The notes under the pieces: model-generated
The model's database searches: none
The model's input: only the letters and a program-made list of their open reading frames with translations
What the model was told of the DNA's origin: nothing
Position numbers and translations under genes: made by a program
Assembly (NCBI GenBank): GCA_001898825.1
Contig: MKVK01000019.1
Location: 1 to 64,000 of the forward strand
Direction: 5' to 3'
Source of the DNA: Magnetospirillum sp. 64-120
GTDB lineage: Bacteria; Pseudomonadota; Alphaproteobacteria; Rhodospirillales; Magnetospirillaceae
Length of the DNA stretch: 64,000 bases
Shown here: positions 26,249 through 35,912 of the stretch, one piece after another
How the letters are laid out: every line of letters begins with the position of its first letter
Position numbering within the stretch: the first letter of the stretch is position 1

Positions 26249-26748
26249 GGCGGCGAGCCCGCACATCGCACTATGGCCGAAGACGCAGGCTGCGCCGATT
26301 AGAGCATCTCGCGGTGCTCCCTCACAAAATGCCGCCGATGATAAGGGAGCAGCGCGTAGCTGCACCCCGCCAGGGTGCTTACGTGTTATCCGTCGAACTC
26401 GATCGACGCCATACGTTGGGCGCTGAAAATCCCGCTGTAATTCAGTGAGAAGAGTCAGTCTCATAAGAGAGTGGCGCCCCGCACCGGATAAACATAACGA
26501 ATATGTATCGCCGTTTGTACTACCCTAGGGCCGCCTGAGGCAGCCGCTCTCCGCCCTTCACAGCTCCGCGTCACCGTGAGCGCTACTGCTTGGGGCGAGA
26601 ATCGCCGGGAGCGGACTTGCGGCTTTCGGTCTTGCCGAGCGGCGCTTCAGACCAGGGATTGATGCTTTCAATCACAAGCGTCTAGGTGGGCGACGAGAAA
26701 GGCCGCTTCCCGCACATCGCTGATCAACGGCCCGCAATTGCCGCCCTC
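26249..26748 (-). other. Scar region without an intact gene
   Basis: About 500 bp between the relaxase fragment and the histidine kinase. On the minus strand near 26580-26670 a short frame reads SINPWSEAPLGKTESRKSAP and ends in a stop. It may be the C-terminal end of a lost gene, but I could not identify it. Nothing else is supportable. Confidence 0.35.
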
Positions 26749-28164
26749 TCAGTCTGAGATTGGCCGCGGTGATACCGGCAGCGTGACGCGCACCGCGCAC
26801 CCTTGGCCATCAATGAAAGCGGCGTCTCCGCCGTGGCTCTCGGCAACATGCCGAACGATCGCGAGGCCAAGACCAGCCCCTGGCGCGGCGCTGTCGCCTT
26901 TACGAAAGCGCTCGAAGACCGTCGCGCGTAGCGCGGCTGGCGGGCCTAGTCCTTCATCCGTCACGGTGAGCACTGCAACGGTGCCGCTCAATTCGGTTTG
27001 CTGCTCGACAGCGACGGTGATTGCGCCAGCACCGTGGATGAGGGCGTTCTCAATCAAGTTGCGGGTCATATCGCGGAGGTCGTCCTCGGCTGCGTTGCGG
27101 ACAGATACGGCCTCGGGCGCGTTAACGGACAGCGTGCGTCCAGCCTTCTCCACAAATGGCAACACAAGTGCCGCTGTTTCCCGAGCTACCCTGGAAAGAT
27201 TGACGCGCCCCGTCCGAACGGTATCGCCCTGCTCCTTGCGTGCCAGATCGAGTAGTTGCCCCGTAAGGCGGTCGATTTGAGCGAAATCGCGTCGGATGGC
27301 GTCCCAGGCCATTGGGTTTTCCTCCGCGAAACCAGATTGCTCTAGACGCATTCGCAGCACCGCCAAGGGCGTGCGAAGCTCGTGAGCAGCGTCTGCGGTA
27401 AGACGTTTTTCTACCTGATAGGCTCTGTTCAGCCGGTCCAAGGCGCCGTTGAACGCAGCAGCAAGGGGGATGATCTCCGACGGCAGACCATACGGGTTCA
27501 CTCGCGCGATCGGTGACGCGGGGCCAATGCGCGAGGCTTCGGAGGACGCCCGCTGGAGCGGACGCAGTGTGCGATTGATGACAAGGACAATAACAACGAA
27601 GCCGACGAAGATGAATGGAACGAACAAAAGCAGTGGCGTGGCGTCCTGCTCGATCAAGCTGCCAGCAAGAGCTTTGGGATCAGGGTCATCCCGAGAAACG
27701 ACGAGAAAGTAGCTGTTGTCCGGTGCTCGCGTAGTTATCGCCGCGTTTCGACTTGGGCCAACAAAGTACACTGGTCCAAACTGCTCATTAGGGGCCGGGA
27801 TTTCAATAAGCGGAAGGGACGCATTGCCCGCCCTGCTTGGCGATTCCGCCTTCAGTGAACCGTTTCGGTCGAAGAGAGCATAACCAAAGCCAGAATTGGG
27901 CTCAGTGTAGACGGGGTTCAGAGACCGACCAGAAGGGATGGTCGGTGCTCCGGCGGCATCCAAGCGGACGCTCTGTAACAGCTCACGCGCCTGCTCCTGA
28001 AGACTCCGCTCTTGCAGCGATCTGTGGATTGCCGTTGCCTCCCAATAAAAGAATAGGAGTGCTGCTAGGATCCCTACGGCAAAAGTAGCAGAGAGGATCA
28101 GGATAAGTCGCGCGCGTAGGCTCGATGGCGAAATGAGACGCCCGAGGCGAGCGCGAGGACTCAT
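26749..28164 (-). CDS. Two-component sensor histidine kinase
   Basis: 471 residues. TM1 (LILILSATFAVGILAALLFF), a ~130-residue periplasmic sensor domain, TM2 (LLFVPFIFVGFVVIVLVINR), HAMP, HisKA with the phosphorylated His in DAAHELRTPLAVLRMRL, and HATPase with NLIENALIHG, DEGLGPP and GAGLGLAIVRHVAESHGG. This is an EnvZ/QseC-type kinase in the inner membrane. Its start overlaps the stop of the response regulator gene (ATGA), so the pair is cotranscribed. The signal is unknown. Confidence 0.92.
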   Translation of the reverse strand: MSPRARLGRLISPSSLRARLILILSATFAVGILAALLFFYWEATAIHRSLQERSLQEQARELLQSVRLDAAGAPTIPSGRSLNPVYTEPNSGFGYALFDRNGSLKAESPSRAGNASLPLIEIPAPNEQFGPVYFVGPSRNAAITTRAPDNSYFLVVSRDDPDPKALAGSLIEQDATPLLLFVPFIFVGFVVIVLVINRTLRPLQRASSEASRIGPASPIARVNPYGLPSEIIPLAAAFNGALDRLNRAYQVEKRLTADAAHELRTPLAVLRMRLEQSGFAEENPMAWDAIRRDFAQIDRLTGQLLDLARKEQGDTVRTGRVNLSRVARETAALVLPFVEKAGRTLSVNAPEAVSVRNAAEDDLRDMTRNLIENALIHGAGAITVAVEQQTELSGTVAVLTVTDEGLGPPAALRATVFERFRKGDSAAPGAGLGLAIVRHVAESHGGDAAFIDGQGCAVRVTLPVSPRPISD

Positions 28165-28847
28165 GAGGTCGGCTCCACGTCGGGTGTTATTCTATATCCA
28201 ATACCGCGTTTGGTTTGAATGCACGTTCTAGCGCCGAGCAGTTCCAGCTTGCGACGGAGACGGGAAACGACTGCCTCGATCGCGTTCGGTGTGACCGGCT
28301 CGTTGAACGAATAGAGCCGCTCTTCCAGAACATCGCGGACAACAGTGCGGCCCTCGGCCCTCAGCAACACTTCCAGCATCGAAGCCTCTCGCCTGGCCAA
28401 CGACATGGCTCGGTTACCAACGAAGCCTTCGCGAGATAACAGATCGAGCTTCACATCTCCGCAGGCAAGGATTCCGGTATGTCGCTCTCTGGGACGACGC
28501 AGAACGGCATGCGCCCTTGCCTGCAATTCAAGTAGATCGAAAGGCTTGACCAGATAATCGTCGGCCCCAGCATGCAGTCCCGCAATACGCGAAGCCAGGG
28601 CGTCTCGTGCAGTGATGATGATGATCGGAGGCGTTCCAGCCCGGCTTGCCATTTCTGCGACAAGGCTCAGGCCATCACAATCTGGCAGGCCTAGATCGAG
28701 AAGCAGAATATCATAGGTCGAGGTGGCGAGGGCGGCGCGCGCCTCGGCACCTGTCACGAAAGAATCCACGACGTACCCGCTGGCCGTGAGATACGACGCG
28801 ATCATCCCGCGTAAATCAGGATTGTCTTCGATCAGCAGTGCCTTCAT
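28161..28847 (-). CDS. OmpR-family response regulator (QseB/TctD-like)
   Basis: 228 residues. The receiver domain has MKALLIEDNPDLRG, the phosphoacceptor Asp51 in LLLDLGLPD, and DDYLVKPF. The C-terminal winged helix is the Trans_reg_C type (LARREASMLEVLLRAEGRTV, SRLRRKLELLG, GIGYRI). Such regulators bind pairs of direct repeats 11 bp apart. Five such boxes (GTCAG-N6-GTCAG) lie in this window at 29834, 32121, 32177, 38909 and 38964, and this is the natural candidate to bind them. Confidence 0.93.
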   Translation of the reverse strand: MKALLIEDNPDLRGMIASYLTASGYVVDSFVTGAEARAALATSTYDILLLDLGLPDCDGLSLVAEMASRAGTPPIIIITARDALASRIAGLHAGADDYLVKPFDLLELQARAHAVLRRPRERHTGILACGDVKLDLLSREGFVGNRAMSLARREASMLEVLLRAEGRTVVRDVLEERLYSFNEPVTPNAIEAVVSRLRRKLELLGARTCIQTKRGIGYRITPDVEPTS

Positions 28848-28899
28848 CGAGTTCCGCTCACATCATTACCTGCCCTACGCGAACAGCATTGAACCCGAT

Positions 28900-29775
28900 T
28901 TATAGCACCAAAGCACCTTTTGCAGCGGTTTCAATAGTCTCACCCGGCGCCGATCTCTGCCGAGCGCTCCTAATCTCGCTGCTAAACCCGTCCCCGATCC
29001 TACGCCCCACAACAGTACCCTTCATCGTGTCGACATTGGAAAATTCGATGTCCGGGTATGCACGGCGCCAGCGCGAGAGGATTTTGCGCTCTCCAGACCG
29101 ATGGGCGTCGTCCAGTAACACCATGCCGCCATTGCGAAGCTTGGCAAAGGTCGCAGGCCCGGCACTGCCTCTCGTTTCAGGATGCAGCGATGCTGGCGGA
29201 CCATCAACTATGATAAGATCAATGGCGTGGGGAAGGTCGTTCGCATCATACCAGAAGCCGGGATGGTCCGCGCTCTCGGAAGGTCGCAGCGGGACGACAC
29301 GAATGTCCGCCGACAGCCGCTGGCGTTCGAGCTGACGCCGCGTGAGCTCAGCAAATGCCGGGCTATGGTCGAAACTAATCAGGCGGCCGGTCCCGTTCAT
29401 CTCCAGACACTTTGCGAGCACGAATGTGGATACACCGGACCCGAATTCGACAATCACCTCAGGACGTTCCGTGAGAACCGCTCGCGCGAGCAACAAGAGA
29501 AAATCGGGTGCTCCAGCGCAATTGCCTGTAGGAGGCAGCTCGCTAATCGAAATTCGCAGCAAATCAGCGAGATGCCGCAGGTCGTGATCTGCCCTCCTAT
29601 AGCAATCCAGTTTGGTCCGTATTCCTCGCAGAGGGATCATATGACGGACCATTCGATCGGCAGACCACAGGAGGCGCAATAAGGCGCGGGTCGTGACAAT
29701 CCACACCTTCGCTGCGAGCAAGTTGCTCCACCTCACCTCAATGGCGATAGCGCCGTCGACTGTTTGTGAACCCAT
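28900..29775 (-). CDS. Class I SAM-dependent methyltransferase
   Basis: 291 residues. The Rossmann core shows VIVEFGSGVSTFVLAKCLEM (motif I), GRLISFDHSPAF (motif II), AIDLIIVDGPPAS (motif IV) and LRNGGMVLLDDAHRS. This fits the Methyltransf_24 group. It precedes the two-component genes and may share their promoter, which has a response-regulator box 58 bp upstream. The substrate is unknown; the neighbourhood (glycosyltransferase, VTT protein) hints at an envelope component. Confidence 0.8.
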   Translation of the reverse strand: MGSQTVDGAIAIEVRWSNLLAAKVWIVTTRALLRLLWSADRMVRHMIPLRGIRTKLDCYRRADHDLRHLADLLRISISELPPTGNCAGAPDFLLLLARAVLTERPEVIVEFGSGVSTFVLAKCLEMNGTGRLISFDHSPAFAELTRRQLERQRLSADIRVVPLRPSESADHPGFWYDANDLPHAIDLIIVDGPPASLHPETRGSAGPATFAKLRNGGMVLLDDAHRSGERKILSRWRRAYPDIEFSNVDTMKGTVVGRRIGDGFSSEIRSARQRSAPGETIETAAKGALVL

Positions 29776-29833
29776 ATTCTGACTGCCTCATGCAATTCGC
29801 GAGATTCCGGTTCGCCGGAGTTGGCGCTCTTTG

Positions 29834-29849
29834 CTGACCACTTCCTGAC
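29834..29849 (-). promoter_or_regulatory. Response-regulator box upstream of the methyltransferase-TCS genes
   Basis: Minus strand GTCAGGAAGTGGTCAG: two GTCAG half-sites 11 bp apart, followed by CAAAG. The same pattern occurs at 32121-32198 and 38909-38985. It lies 58 bp before the methyltransferase start and implies that the two-component system regulates its own transcription unit. Confidence 0.65.
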
Positions 29850-30118
29850 ACGCCGACTTTGTGGGGACAGGATGCGGCGAACGCCCGGTCAAGATCAGAT
29901 CAGGTCGGGCGCCACGCCTGCCTGCCAGCACTGTCGGTAAGCCCGGCGGCACTCAGGCAGTGTGAGGCATGGTGCTCGCCGTGTGACTTGTGGCGCCGTT
30001 GGAGTCGGGGTTCCGCTCTTTGCCGGGCCACGTTCAGCTCGTGGCGGACCTTAAGGCAAATCGACGTGCTCCGCCTCGGCGACTGTAAGTCAGGCGACAT
30101 GCCTCACCAATCGCAAAC
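29850..30118. other. Intergenic stretch, nothing recognised
   Basis: Together with the box just left of it this gives about 340 bp between the VTT protein gene and the methyltransferase gene. A short minus-strand frame at 29900-30100 has no recognisable similarity. I see no convincing gene or RNA. Confidence 0.4.
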
Positions 30119-30856
30119 CTAACGCGAGACGTGTTTCGACCAGGTTCGCGAAAGCAGAGCTTTCATGAGCAGCGGAAGCACGCCGAGGAGCACCAGCGAG
30201 ATGATCAATTGTGGAGAAAGCACATCAGCAGGTGTGCGGATGACTGCGACTTTAGATCCCGCATTAACATACAAAATGGATGACGGAATCAGCCCAAGGA
30301 GACTTACTGGGGCGAATATCCGTAAGCGCATGCGTGTAAGCGCCATGCCGACATTAATCACGAAGAATGGAACGGCTGCTGAGAGACGAAGGGAAAGGAG
30401 GTAGAGCGCTCCATTGCTTGAGATTTCGCGTTCGATGTAAGTCAGTTGCTTGGAGCAGCGTTCTCGAATCCAATCCCTCAAAAGGTGGCGGGCCACCAAA
30501 AAGCCTAAACTATCGCCGACGGTCAGTGAGGCAACTATTATAACCGAGCCCCAAAGTGGACCGAAAATCGCGCCCGCGACGACGCAAAAAGGGAGAACCG
30601 CTCCAGGTAGAGATAAAGTCAGAGCTAAAATGTGCAGAAAAACGAAGATCGACAAAAGCGGCAACGGGTTGCTTTCGAATGCAGCAGCTAAGTAATTTTG
30701 GTTTGATTGAATCGCGCTGATCAACTTTATTGGATCCAGCCCCAGCGCCTTTGCAGTGAACGCGGACAGGAAGAGGAAGCCAAATAGGATTAGCCTTCTT
30801 TGAGCGCTGGTATGAGCAACGGATTTCATCACCATGATGGTAGGACCGCTCAACAT
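30119..30856 (-). CDS. TVP38/TMEM64-family membrane protein (VTT domain)
   Basis: 245 residues with about six hydrophobic segments. The VTT/SNARE-associated core is visible: LSLPGAVLPFCVVAGAIFGP, GDSLGFLVARHLLRDWI and LRLSAAVPFFVINVGMAL. DedA/TVP38 proteins are thought to be lipid scramblases or transporters that affect envelope integrity. The ATG at 30856 overlaps the end of the glycosyltransferase gene; ATGs at 30835 and 30829 are alternatives. Confidence 0.85.
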   Translation of the reverse strand: MLSGPTIMVMKSVAHTSAQRRLILFGFLFLSAFTAKALGLDPIKLISAIQSNQNYLAAAFESNPLPLLSIFVFLHILALTLSLPGAVLPFCVVAGAIFGPLWGSVIIVASLTVGDSLGFLVARHLLRDWIRERCSKQLTYIEREISSNGALYLLSLRLSAAVPFFVINVGMALTRMRLRIFAPVSLLGLIPSSILYVNAGSKVAVIRTPADVLSPQLIISLVLLGVLPLLMKALLSRTWSKHVSR

Positions 30857-32097
30857 TGGACTGGGTGGGGGTGATATGAAACCGTGCGATCATATGCTTT
30901 CAGCACCTGATCGAGCACCGTTGGCCAACCACGTTGAGCGGCTGCCCGGACAGCGGCGAGCGCGATGTGCTGACGGCACGAAGGATTCTGCATCAGTCTG
31001 ATCAGCAAGGAAGCGAAGCATTGGGTGCTGTGTGGATCGACAAGGAAACCAGTCTTGGAATCTTCGATCAGGGCCCTGGCGCTTGCGACGTCGGCACTGA
31101 CGACCACAAGGCCCGACGCCATTCCTTCCAGATTGACATTGCCAAATGCCTCTGTGGTGCTGGGATTCAGAAGGATGTCGGCACATGCGACGGCGCGCCC
31201 GAGCTCGTGCCCTTCCAAGTGGCCGGTAAAGACGGCGTCGCCTACCAGCCGAGCCATCTCGGCCCGCGAGGGGCCTGCTCCAATCACTAAGGGTCGCACC
31301 GGCAGGCCGGCTGACCGGATTAAAGATACAATCTTGGCGAAGGTCGCGATGCCTTTCTCTCGAACCAATCGACCGAAAAAAAGGATGATCGGCTCGTCGT
31401 CCGAATACCCCAGGCCGCGCCTCCAACACATATCCCGACGGCTGGGTGAAAAAGTCGACTCGTCGACACCACGACTCCAGACCGCGACCTGCTCTTCCGG
31501 AAGAAACCGACGCAGCTCATCGGCAAGAGGCGGGGTCGGAGCCAAGACCAGGTCGCAACGACTGTAAAACGATCGCAAATAATATTCTACCCATCGTCGG
31601 GCGAAGTTTAGGCCGTAATATGTCAGATAGGTCTCGAATCTTGTATGCAAGCTTGCGACGACAGGGACACCTTGCTGTCGCCCAAGCGTTTGAGCGCTCC
31701 AGCCCAACGCATCGGGCGCCGAGACGTGAATTATGTTGGGGGCGAACGTCACAATGTCTGCACGAAGCGTTCGGGAGAGGGGGAGCCCGAAGCGGTATTC
31801 GGAGCGCCCAGGGATGTGGACCGACCGCACTGAGATCAGTTCACCAGCAGGGGCAAATGCCGGAGTTCGATTGGTCGGGGAATAGACCCGAACCGACGCG
31901 CCGCACCATTGCAGATGTTCGCAGAGGCGGTTGAGCGCATTGTTCGCACCGTCGCGCACGCAATTGTAATTACCGGAAAAGAGCGCAACTCGTCGCGCCC
32001 CCACCCTCACTCTCGGCGATTGACCAGTGCTTGTCCGCGACAACCACTCAGATTGGCACGGATAGCTGGATAATGGGCTACATTCTTCGTCTCTCAT
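30850..32097 (-). CDS. Family 4 glycosyltransferase (GT-B)
   Basis: The N-terminal half opens RRVALFSGNYNCVRDGANNA and contains HVSAPDALGWSAQ. The C-terminal half has IILFFGRLVREKGI, DILLNPSTTEAFGNVNLEGM (the EX7E region) and GFLVDP. This resembles alpha-mannosyltransferases that use GDP-mannose and act on lipids. The start is uncertain. The longest frame reaches 32205, but response-regulator boxes at 32121-32198 would then lie inside the gene, so I use the ATG at 32097; GTG codons at 32010 or 32004 are also plausible and fit the family start better. It overlaps the VTT gene by 7 bp. Confidence 0.85.
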   Translation of the reverse strand: MRDEECSPLSSYPCQSEWLSRTSTGQSPRVRVGARRVALFSGNYNCVRDGANNALNRLCEHLQWCGASVRVYSPTNRTPAFAPAGELISVRSVHIPGRSEYRFGLPLSRTLRADIVTFAPNIIHVSAPDALGWSAQTLGRQQGVPVVASLHTRFETYLTYYGLNFARRWVEYYLRSFYSRCDLVLAPTPPLADELRRFLPEEQVAVWSRGVDESTFSPSRRDMCWRRGLGYSDDEPIILFFGRLVREKGIATFAKIVSLIRSAGLPVRPLVIGAGPSRAEMARLVGDAVFTGHLEGHELGRAVACADILLNPSTTEAFGNVNLEGMASGLVVVSADVASARALIEDSKTGFLVDPHSTQCFASLLIRLMQNPSCRQHIALAAVRAAAQRGWPTVLDQVLKAYDRTVSYHPHPVQC

Positions 32098-32120
32098 CCC
32101 AGCGCCGGTACGCGCCTTTA

Positions 32121-32198
32121 CTGACGCTAGCCTGACGTGGCCGCTTAGGGCGCACGCGAGGGGACTGCAGAGGTCGGTCAGATTGCCGTCAGCTTTCG
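32121..32198. promoter_or_regulatory. Divergent response-regulator boxes (region A)
   Basis: On the left CTGACGCTAGCCTGACG (32121-32137), two half-sites 11 bp apart for the minus-strand operon. On the right GTCAGATTGCCGTCAGC (32177-32193), for the plus strand. The two pairs start 56 bp apart. The arrangement, spacing and flanks are repeated at 38909-38985. It lies between the glycosyltransferase operon and the RND permease gene. Confidence 0.75.
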
Positions 32199-32205
32199 CT
32201 GCCAT

Positions 32206-32480
32206 TTATGGTTCATGTTCATGCGATTTGTTTCTGGCGCGTGCCAATTCAGCGGCCGTTCGCCAGCAAGGCTGCCGCTCAATCGTGATGTTCGCCAGAG
32301 AAAAGAACTCGTGCGCCTCGATCTTGGCAAGCCACACAGTCAGCTTCTCCAGATCGCGATCAATTCTCTCCCACTCGGTGAAGCTGACCTTGTCCGCGGC
32401 CCTTCACCTCTCGATCTCCGCCAAAAGGCCGACCCCGCAGGTCGCGAACTCGCCATACTCGCTTGCGCTCGCGTCGCGCG
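32206..32480 (-). pseudogene. ChrB-like (N-terminal domain) remnant
   Basis: The minus-strand frame reads EYGEFATCGVGLLAEIER, stop (TGA), then RAADKVSFTEWERIDRDLEK and WLAKIEAHEFFSLA, ending at 32206-32208. The pattern of EF...LAEI...F..WE...DLE.L..WLAKI.A..FF resembles the N-terminal domain of ChrB chromate-resistance regulators. A TGA interrupts the frame and no start is apparent. It occupies most of the ~480 bp between region A and the RND gene. The family call is from pattern recognition only. Confidence 0.4.
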
Positions 32481-32684
32481 GGATCTGGCCCCTCCTCGGC
32501 GACGGCTACGCGATGGCACGATTCTCGGTTTTCGAGCGGTCGGCGCTGCGCATCTTCCTCTAACGCTACACCCGCCATTTGAGGACAGCATCATTTTGAC
32601 CGTGCCGCCGAGTTCCTCAGTAAGCGGGATTGACAGCCAGAACCGAAGAGGCGTTCGTCGCGGTCGTATCAAGGCCGTGGCCTC

Positions 32685-35600
32685 GTGATCAGCCAGCCGT
32701 TTATCGCCCGGCCGATCCTCGCTTGGGTCATCGCAATCGGGATCATGCTCGCCGGCGCGGGCGCAATCTTCACCCTGCCGATCGAGCAATATCCCGATAT
32801 CGCACCGACACAGGTGAATGTGCGCGCCCACTATCCAGGCGCCTCAGCGGAAACGCTCGAATCCAGCGTCACGCAAATCATCGAACAGCAACTCACCGGC
32901 CTGCCCGGACTGCTCTATTTCTCCGCCACGTCGAGTTCGGACGGACAGGTCACCGTCTCGGCGATGTTCAACAAGGATATCGACCCCGACATCGCCCAGG
33001 TCCAGGTGCAGAACAAGGTGCAGCAGGCGCTCTCACGCCTGCCGCAAGAGGTCCAGGAGCAAGGGCTTACCGTTACCAAGTCGAACGACGACACGCTGTT
33101 GCTGCTGGCGATCTATGACGAAACCGACCGCCAAACGGACGGCGACGTAGCCGATTATCTGGTGTCAAACCTTCAAGACCTGATCGCCAGACTGCCCGGC
33201 GTCGATTCCACGAATGTCTTCGGCTCGCAATACGCCATGCGCATCTGGCTCGACCCGTACCGGCTCGCCGCCTTCTCGCTCATGCCCTCGGACGTGATTG
33301 CGGCGATCGAAGCGCAGAACACGCAAGTCGCCGCGGGCCAGATCGGCGGGCAGCCCTCGCCGCGGACTCAAATGCTGAACGCGACCGTGACGGCCAGGTC
33401 GCGACTCACGACCCCCGCGGAGTTCAGGAACATCATCCTGAAGACTCGGACCGACGGGTCGCAGGTGCTGCTGTCGGACATTGCCCGCGTCGAGATGGGC
33501 AACGAAAGCTATACGACGATCAGCCGCTACAATCGTCATCCCGCCGCGGGAATCACCGTCCAACTCGCGCCCGGTGCCGATGCCTTGGCGACCGCGGATA
33601 GCGTCAAGGCGTTGGTCGCGCGGCAGGCCCAATCGTTTCCATCAGGGTTCCGCTATGCGTTTCCGCGCGACAGCACGGTCTTTATCCGCCTGTCAGTCAG
33701 CGCGGTGGCCAAAACCTTGGTCGAAGCGATCGTTCTCGTCGTGGTGGTCATGTTCGTGTTCCTGCAAAGCTGGCGGGCGACGTTGATCCCGGCCATCGCC
33801 GTTCCCGTCGTGCTGCTCGGCACCTTCGGCGTGCTCGCGTTGTTCGGATACTCGATCAACACCCTCACCCTTTTCGGGCTCGTGCTGTCGATCGGACTCC
33901 TCGTGGATGACGCGATCGTCGTGGTCGAGAATGTCGAACGTGTGATGGAGGAGGATCCCGACATTTCGCCGCGGGACGCGACGCTCGCCTCCATGTCCGA
34001 GATCCAATCGGCGCTGATCGGGATCGCATTGGTGCTTTCAGCGGTGTTTCTGCCGATGGCCTTCTTTGGCGGCTCGATCGGCGTGATCTACCGGCAATTC
34101 TCGATTACCATCATCTCATCGATGATTCTATCCGTCGTGGTGGCGCTGATCCTCACCCCGGCGCTCACGGCCACCCTGCTCAAGCGTCCGGAATCGCACG
34201 CGGCCGAACGCCGATCGGGTCGCATCGCCCACATTGCAGCGCGGCTTCGGACGGGCTTCAATGATCGCTTCGACCGCACTCGAATCCGCTACGTGGCGGG
34301 GGTGGAGGGTGCGATTCGACGGCCCGGCGTGACGCTGCTCGGCTACGCCGGCATCGTCGGCCTTCTGATGATCGTCTTCCTTCAACTGCCCAAGGGGTTC
34401 CTGCCGATTGAGGATCAGGGGCAGGCGACTTTCGAATATACGCTGCCCACCGGCGCGACCACCGCCCGTACGCTGGAAGTCGCGGAGGCGGTCGAGCGCT
34501 ACTTCCTTGGGCCGGAGAACGCCAACGTCGAGGGCGTCTTCACCGTGACGGGTTCGCGCTCGGGCGGAACGGGTCAGAATGTCGGACAGGGCTTCCTTCA
34601 GCTCGCCCCTTGGAGCGAGCGGGCGGGCACTGCCCACAGCGCCACCGGCATCACCGAGCGCGCGACCGAAGAACTGTCGGCGCTACGCGATGCCGATGTG
34701 GTCGCCCGAACGCCACCGCCAGTGCAAGGGTTCAGCCAGAGCGCCGGCTTTACCATGCAGTTCCAGAACGCGGCCGGCTTAGATCGCGAAACCTTCAAGG
34801 CCCGTCGTGATCAGCTCCTCGCGGCCGCCAGGGCCGATCCCGTTCTCGCGTCCGTTCGTCTGCGGAACCTTGAGGATACGACTACCCTGCAAGTGGAGGT
34901 GGATCAGGCCAAGGTTGGTGCGCTTGGCATCGATCAAGCCGATGTCGACGAGACGCTGACCGCCGCTTGGGGCGGCGTCTATGTGAACGACTTCGTTGAT
35001 CGGGGCCGCGTGAAGCGCGTTTACGTCCAGAGCGACGCGTCATACCGGGCATCGCCCGAAGACCTGCGCAACTGGCATGTGCGGACCGCCGGCGGGCAGA
35101 TGGCGCCGTTCGCTTCGTTCGCCACGACGAGCTGGTCACAGGCTCCCGCCACCCTCACCCGGTTCAAGGGACTGCCCTCGTTCGCGATCCAAGGGCAACC
35201 AGCGCCGGGGAGAAGCTCCGGCGAGGCGATGGCGAGAATGATCGAGTTAGCCGAGCAGGTGCCCGGCACTTCGGTGGATTGGAGCGGGCTTTCCTATCAG
35301 GAACGCCTGTCGGCCGGGCAAGCGCCGCTTCTCTACGCGCTCTCGATCCTGGTCGTGTTCCTGTGCCTGGCTGGCCTATACGAAAGCTGGTCGATCCCCA
35401 TTTCCGTCCTGATGGTCATTCCTCTGGGGCTGGTCGGAGCGGTGCTGGCTGTCGCTCTGCGCGGGCTGGAGAACGACGTGTATTTCCAGGTGGGCGTGCT
35501 CACCACCATCGGCTTGTCCGCCAAGAACGCGATCCTCATCGTCGAGTTCGCGGAGCAGGCGGAGAAGGCGGGCAAGTCCATCCGCGACGCGGCTGTCCAC

Positions 35601-35870
35601 GCGGCGCGGCTGCGGCTGCGGCCGATCCTGATGACCAGCGTCGCCTTCATCTTCGGCTCGCTTCCGCTCGCGCTCTCGACAGGTCCAGGCGCACAGAGCC
35701 GTCTGGCGATCGGCACCTCCGTGATCGGAGGCATGCTCGCCGCCACCGTTCTCGCCATCTTCTTCGTTCCGCTATTCTTTGTGGTCGTCCGCAAACTGTT
35801 CGGCGGAGGAACGGCGAGAAACGACGACGCTGGAACTGTTAATGGTGCCGGTCACCTTCGCCCAGACTGA
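32685..35870 (+). CDS. RND multidrug efflux permease (HAE1/AcrB family)
   Basis: 1061 residues beginning at GTG 32685. The opening reads ISQPFIARPILAWVIAIGIM. The porter domain contains TSSSDGQVTVSAMF and VQNKVQQALSRLP, and the TM4 proton-relay acids are in GLVLSIGLLVDDAIVVVENV. A C-terminal helix block contains LTTIGLSAKNAILIVEFAE. AcrB-type pumps work with an adaptor and an outer-membrane factor; these are encoded downstream on the opposite strand (37378-38592 and 35913-37370). The promoter is probably region A. Confidence 0.95.
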   Translation: MISQPFIARPILAWVIAIGIMLAGAGAIFTLPIEQYPDIAPTQVNVRAHYPGASAETLESSVTQIIEQQLTGLPGLLYFSATSSSDGQVTVSAMFNKDIDPDIAQVQVQNKVQQALSRLPQEVQEQGLTVTKSNDDTLLLLAIYDETDRQTDGDVADYLVSNLQDLIARLPGVDSTNVFGSQYAMRIWLDPYRLAAFSLMPSDVIAAIEAQNTQVAAGQIGGQPSPRTQMLNATVTARSRLTTPAEFRNIILKTRTDGSQVLLSDIARVEMGNESYTTISRYNRHPAAGITVQLAPGADALATADSVKALVARQAQSFPSGFRYAFPRDSTVFIRLSVSAVAKTLVEAIVLVVVVMFVFLQSWRATLIPAIAVPVVLLGTFGVLALFGYSINTLTLFGLVLSIGLLVDDAIVVVENVERVMEEDPDISPRDATLASMSEIQSALIGIALVLSAVFLPMAFFGGSIGVIYRQFSITIISSMILSVVVALILTPALTATLLKRPESHAAERRSGRIAHIAARLRTGFNDRFDRTRIRYVAGVEGAIRRPGVTLLGYAGIVGLLMIVFLQLPKGFLPIEDQGQATFEYTLPTGATTARTLEVAEAVERYFLGPENANVEGVFTVTGSRSGGTGQNVGQGFLQLAPWSERAGTAHSATGITERATEELSALRDADVVARTPPPVQGFSQSAGFTMQFQNAAGLDRETFKARRDQLLAAARADPVLASVRLRNLEDTTTLQVEVDQAKVGALGIDQADVDETLTAAWGGVYVNDFVDRGRVKRVYVQSDASYRASPEDLRNWHVRTAGGQMAPFASFATTSWSQAPATLTRFKGLPSFAIQGQPAPGRSSGEAMARMIELAEQVPGTSVDWSGLSYQERLSAGQAPLLYALSILVVFLCLAGLYESWSIPISVLMVIPLGLVGAVLAVALRGLENDVYFQVGVLTTIGLSAKNAILIVEFAEQAEKAGKSIRDAAVHAARLRLRPILMTSVAFIFGSLPLALSTGPGAQSRLAIGTSVIGGMLAATVLAIFFVPLFFVVVRKLFGGGTARNDDAGTVNGAGHLRPD

Positions 35871-35912
35871 TACCGCCCGGCGCCATTGGTCGCCGCCGCG
35901 CGGTGGTCCCCG

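Noticed and set aside
32215-32688. Plus-strand frames before the RND permease gene
   Set aside because: Their composition is unlike protein, and the minus strand of the same stretch holds a ChrB-like remnant.
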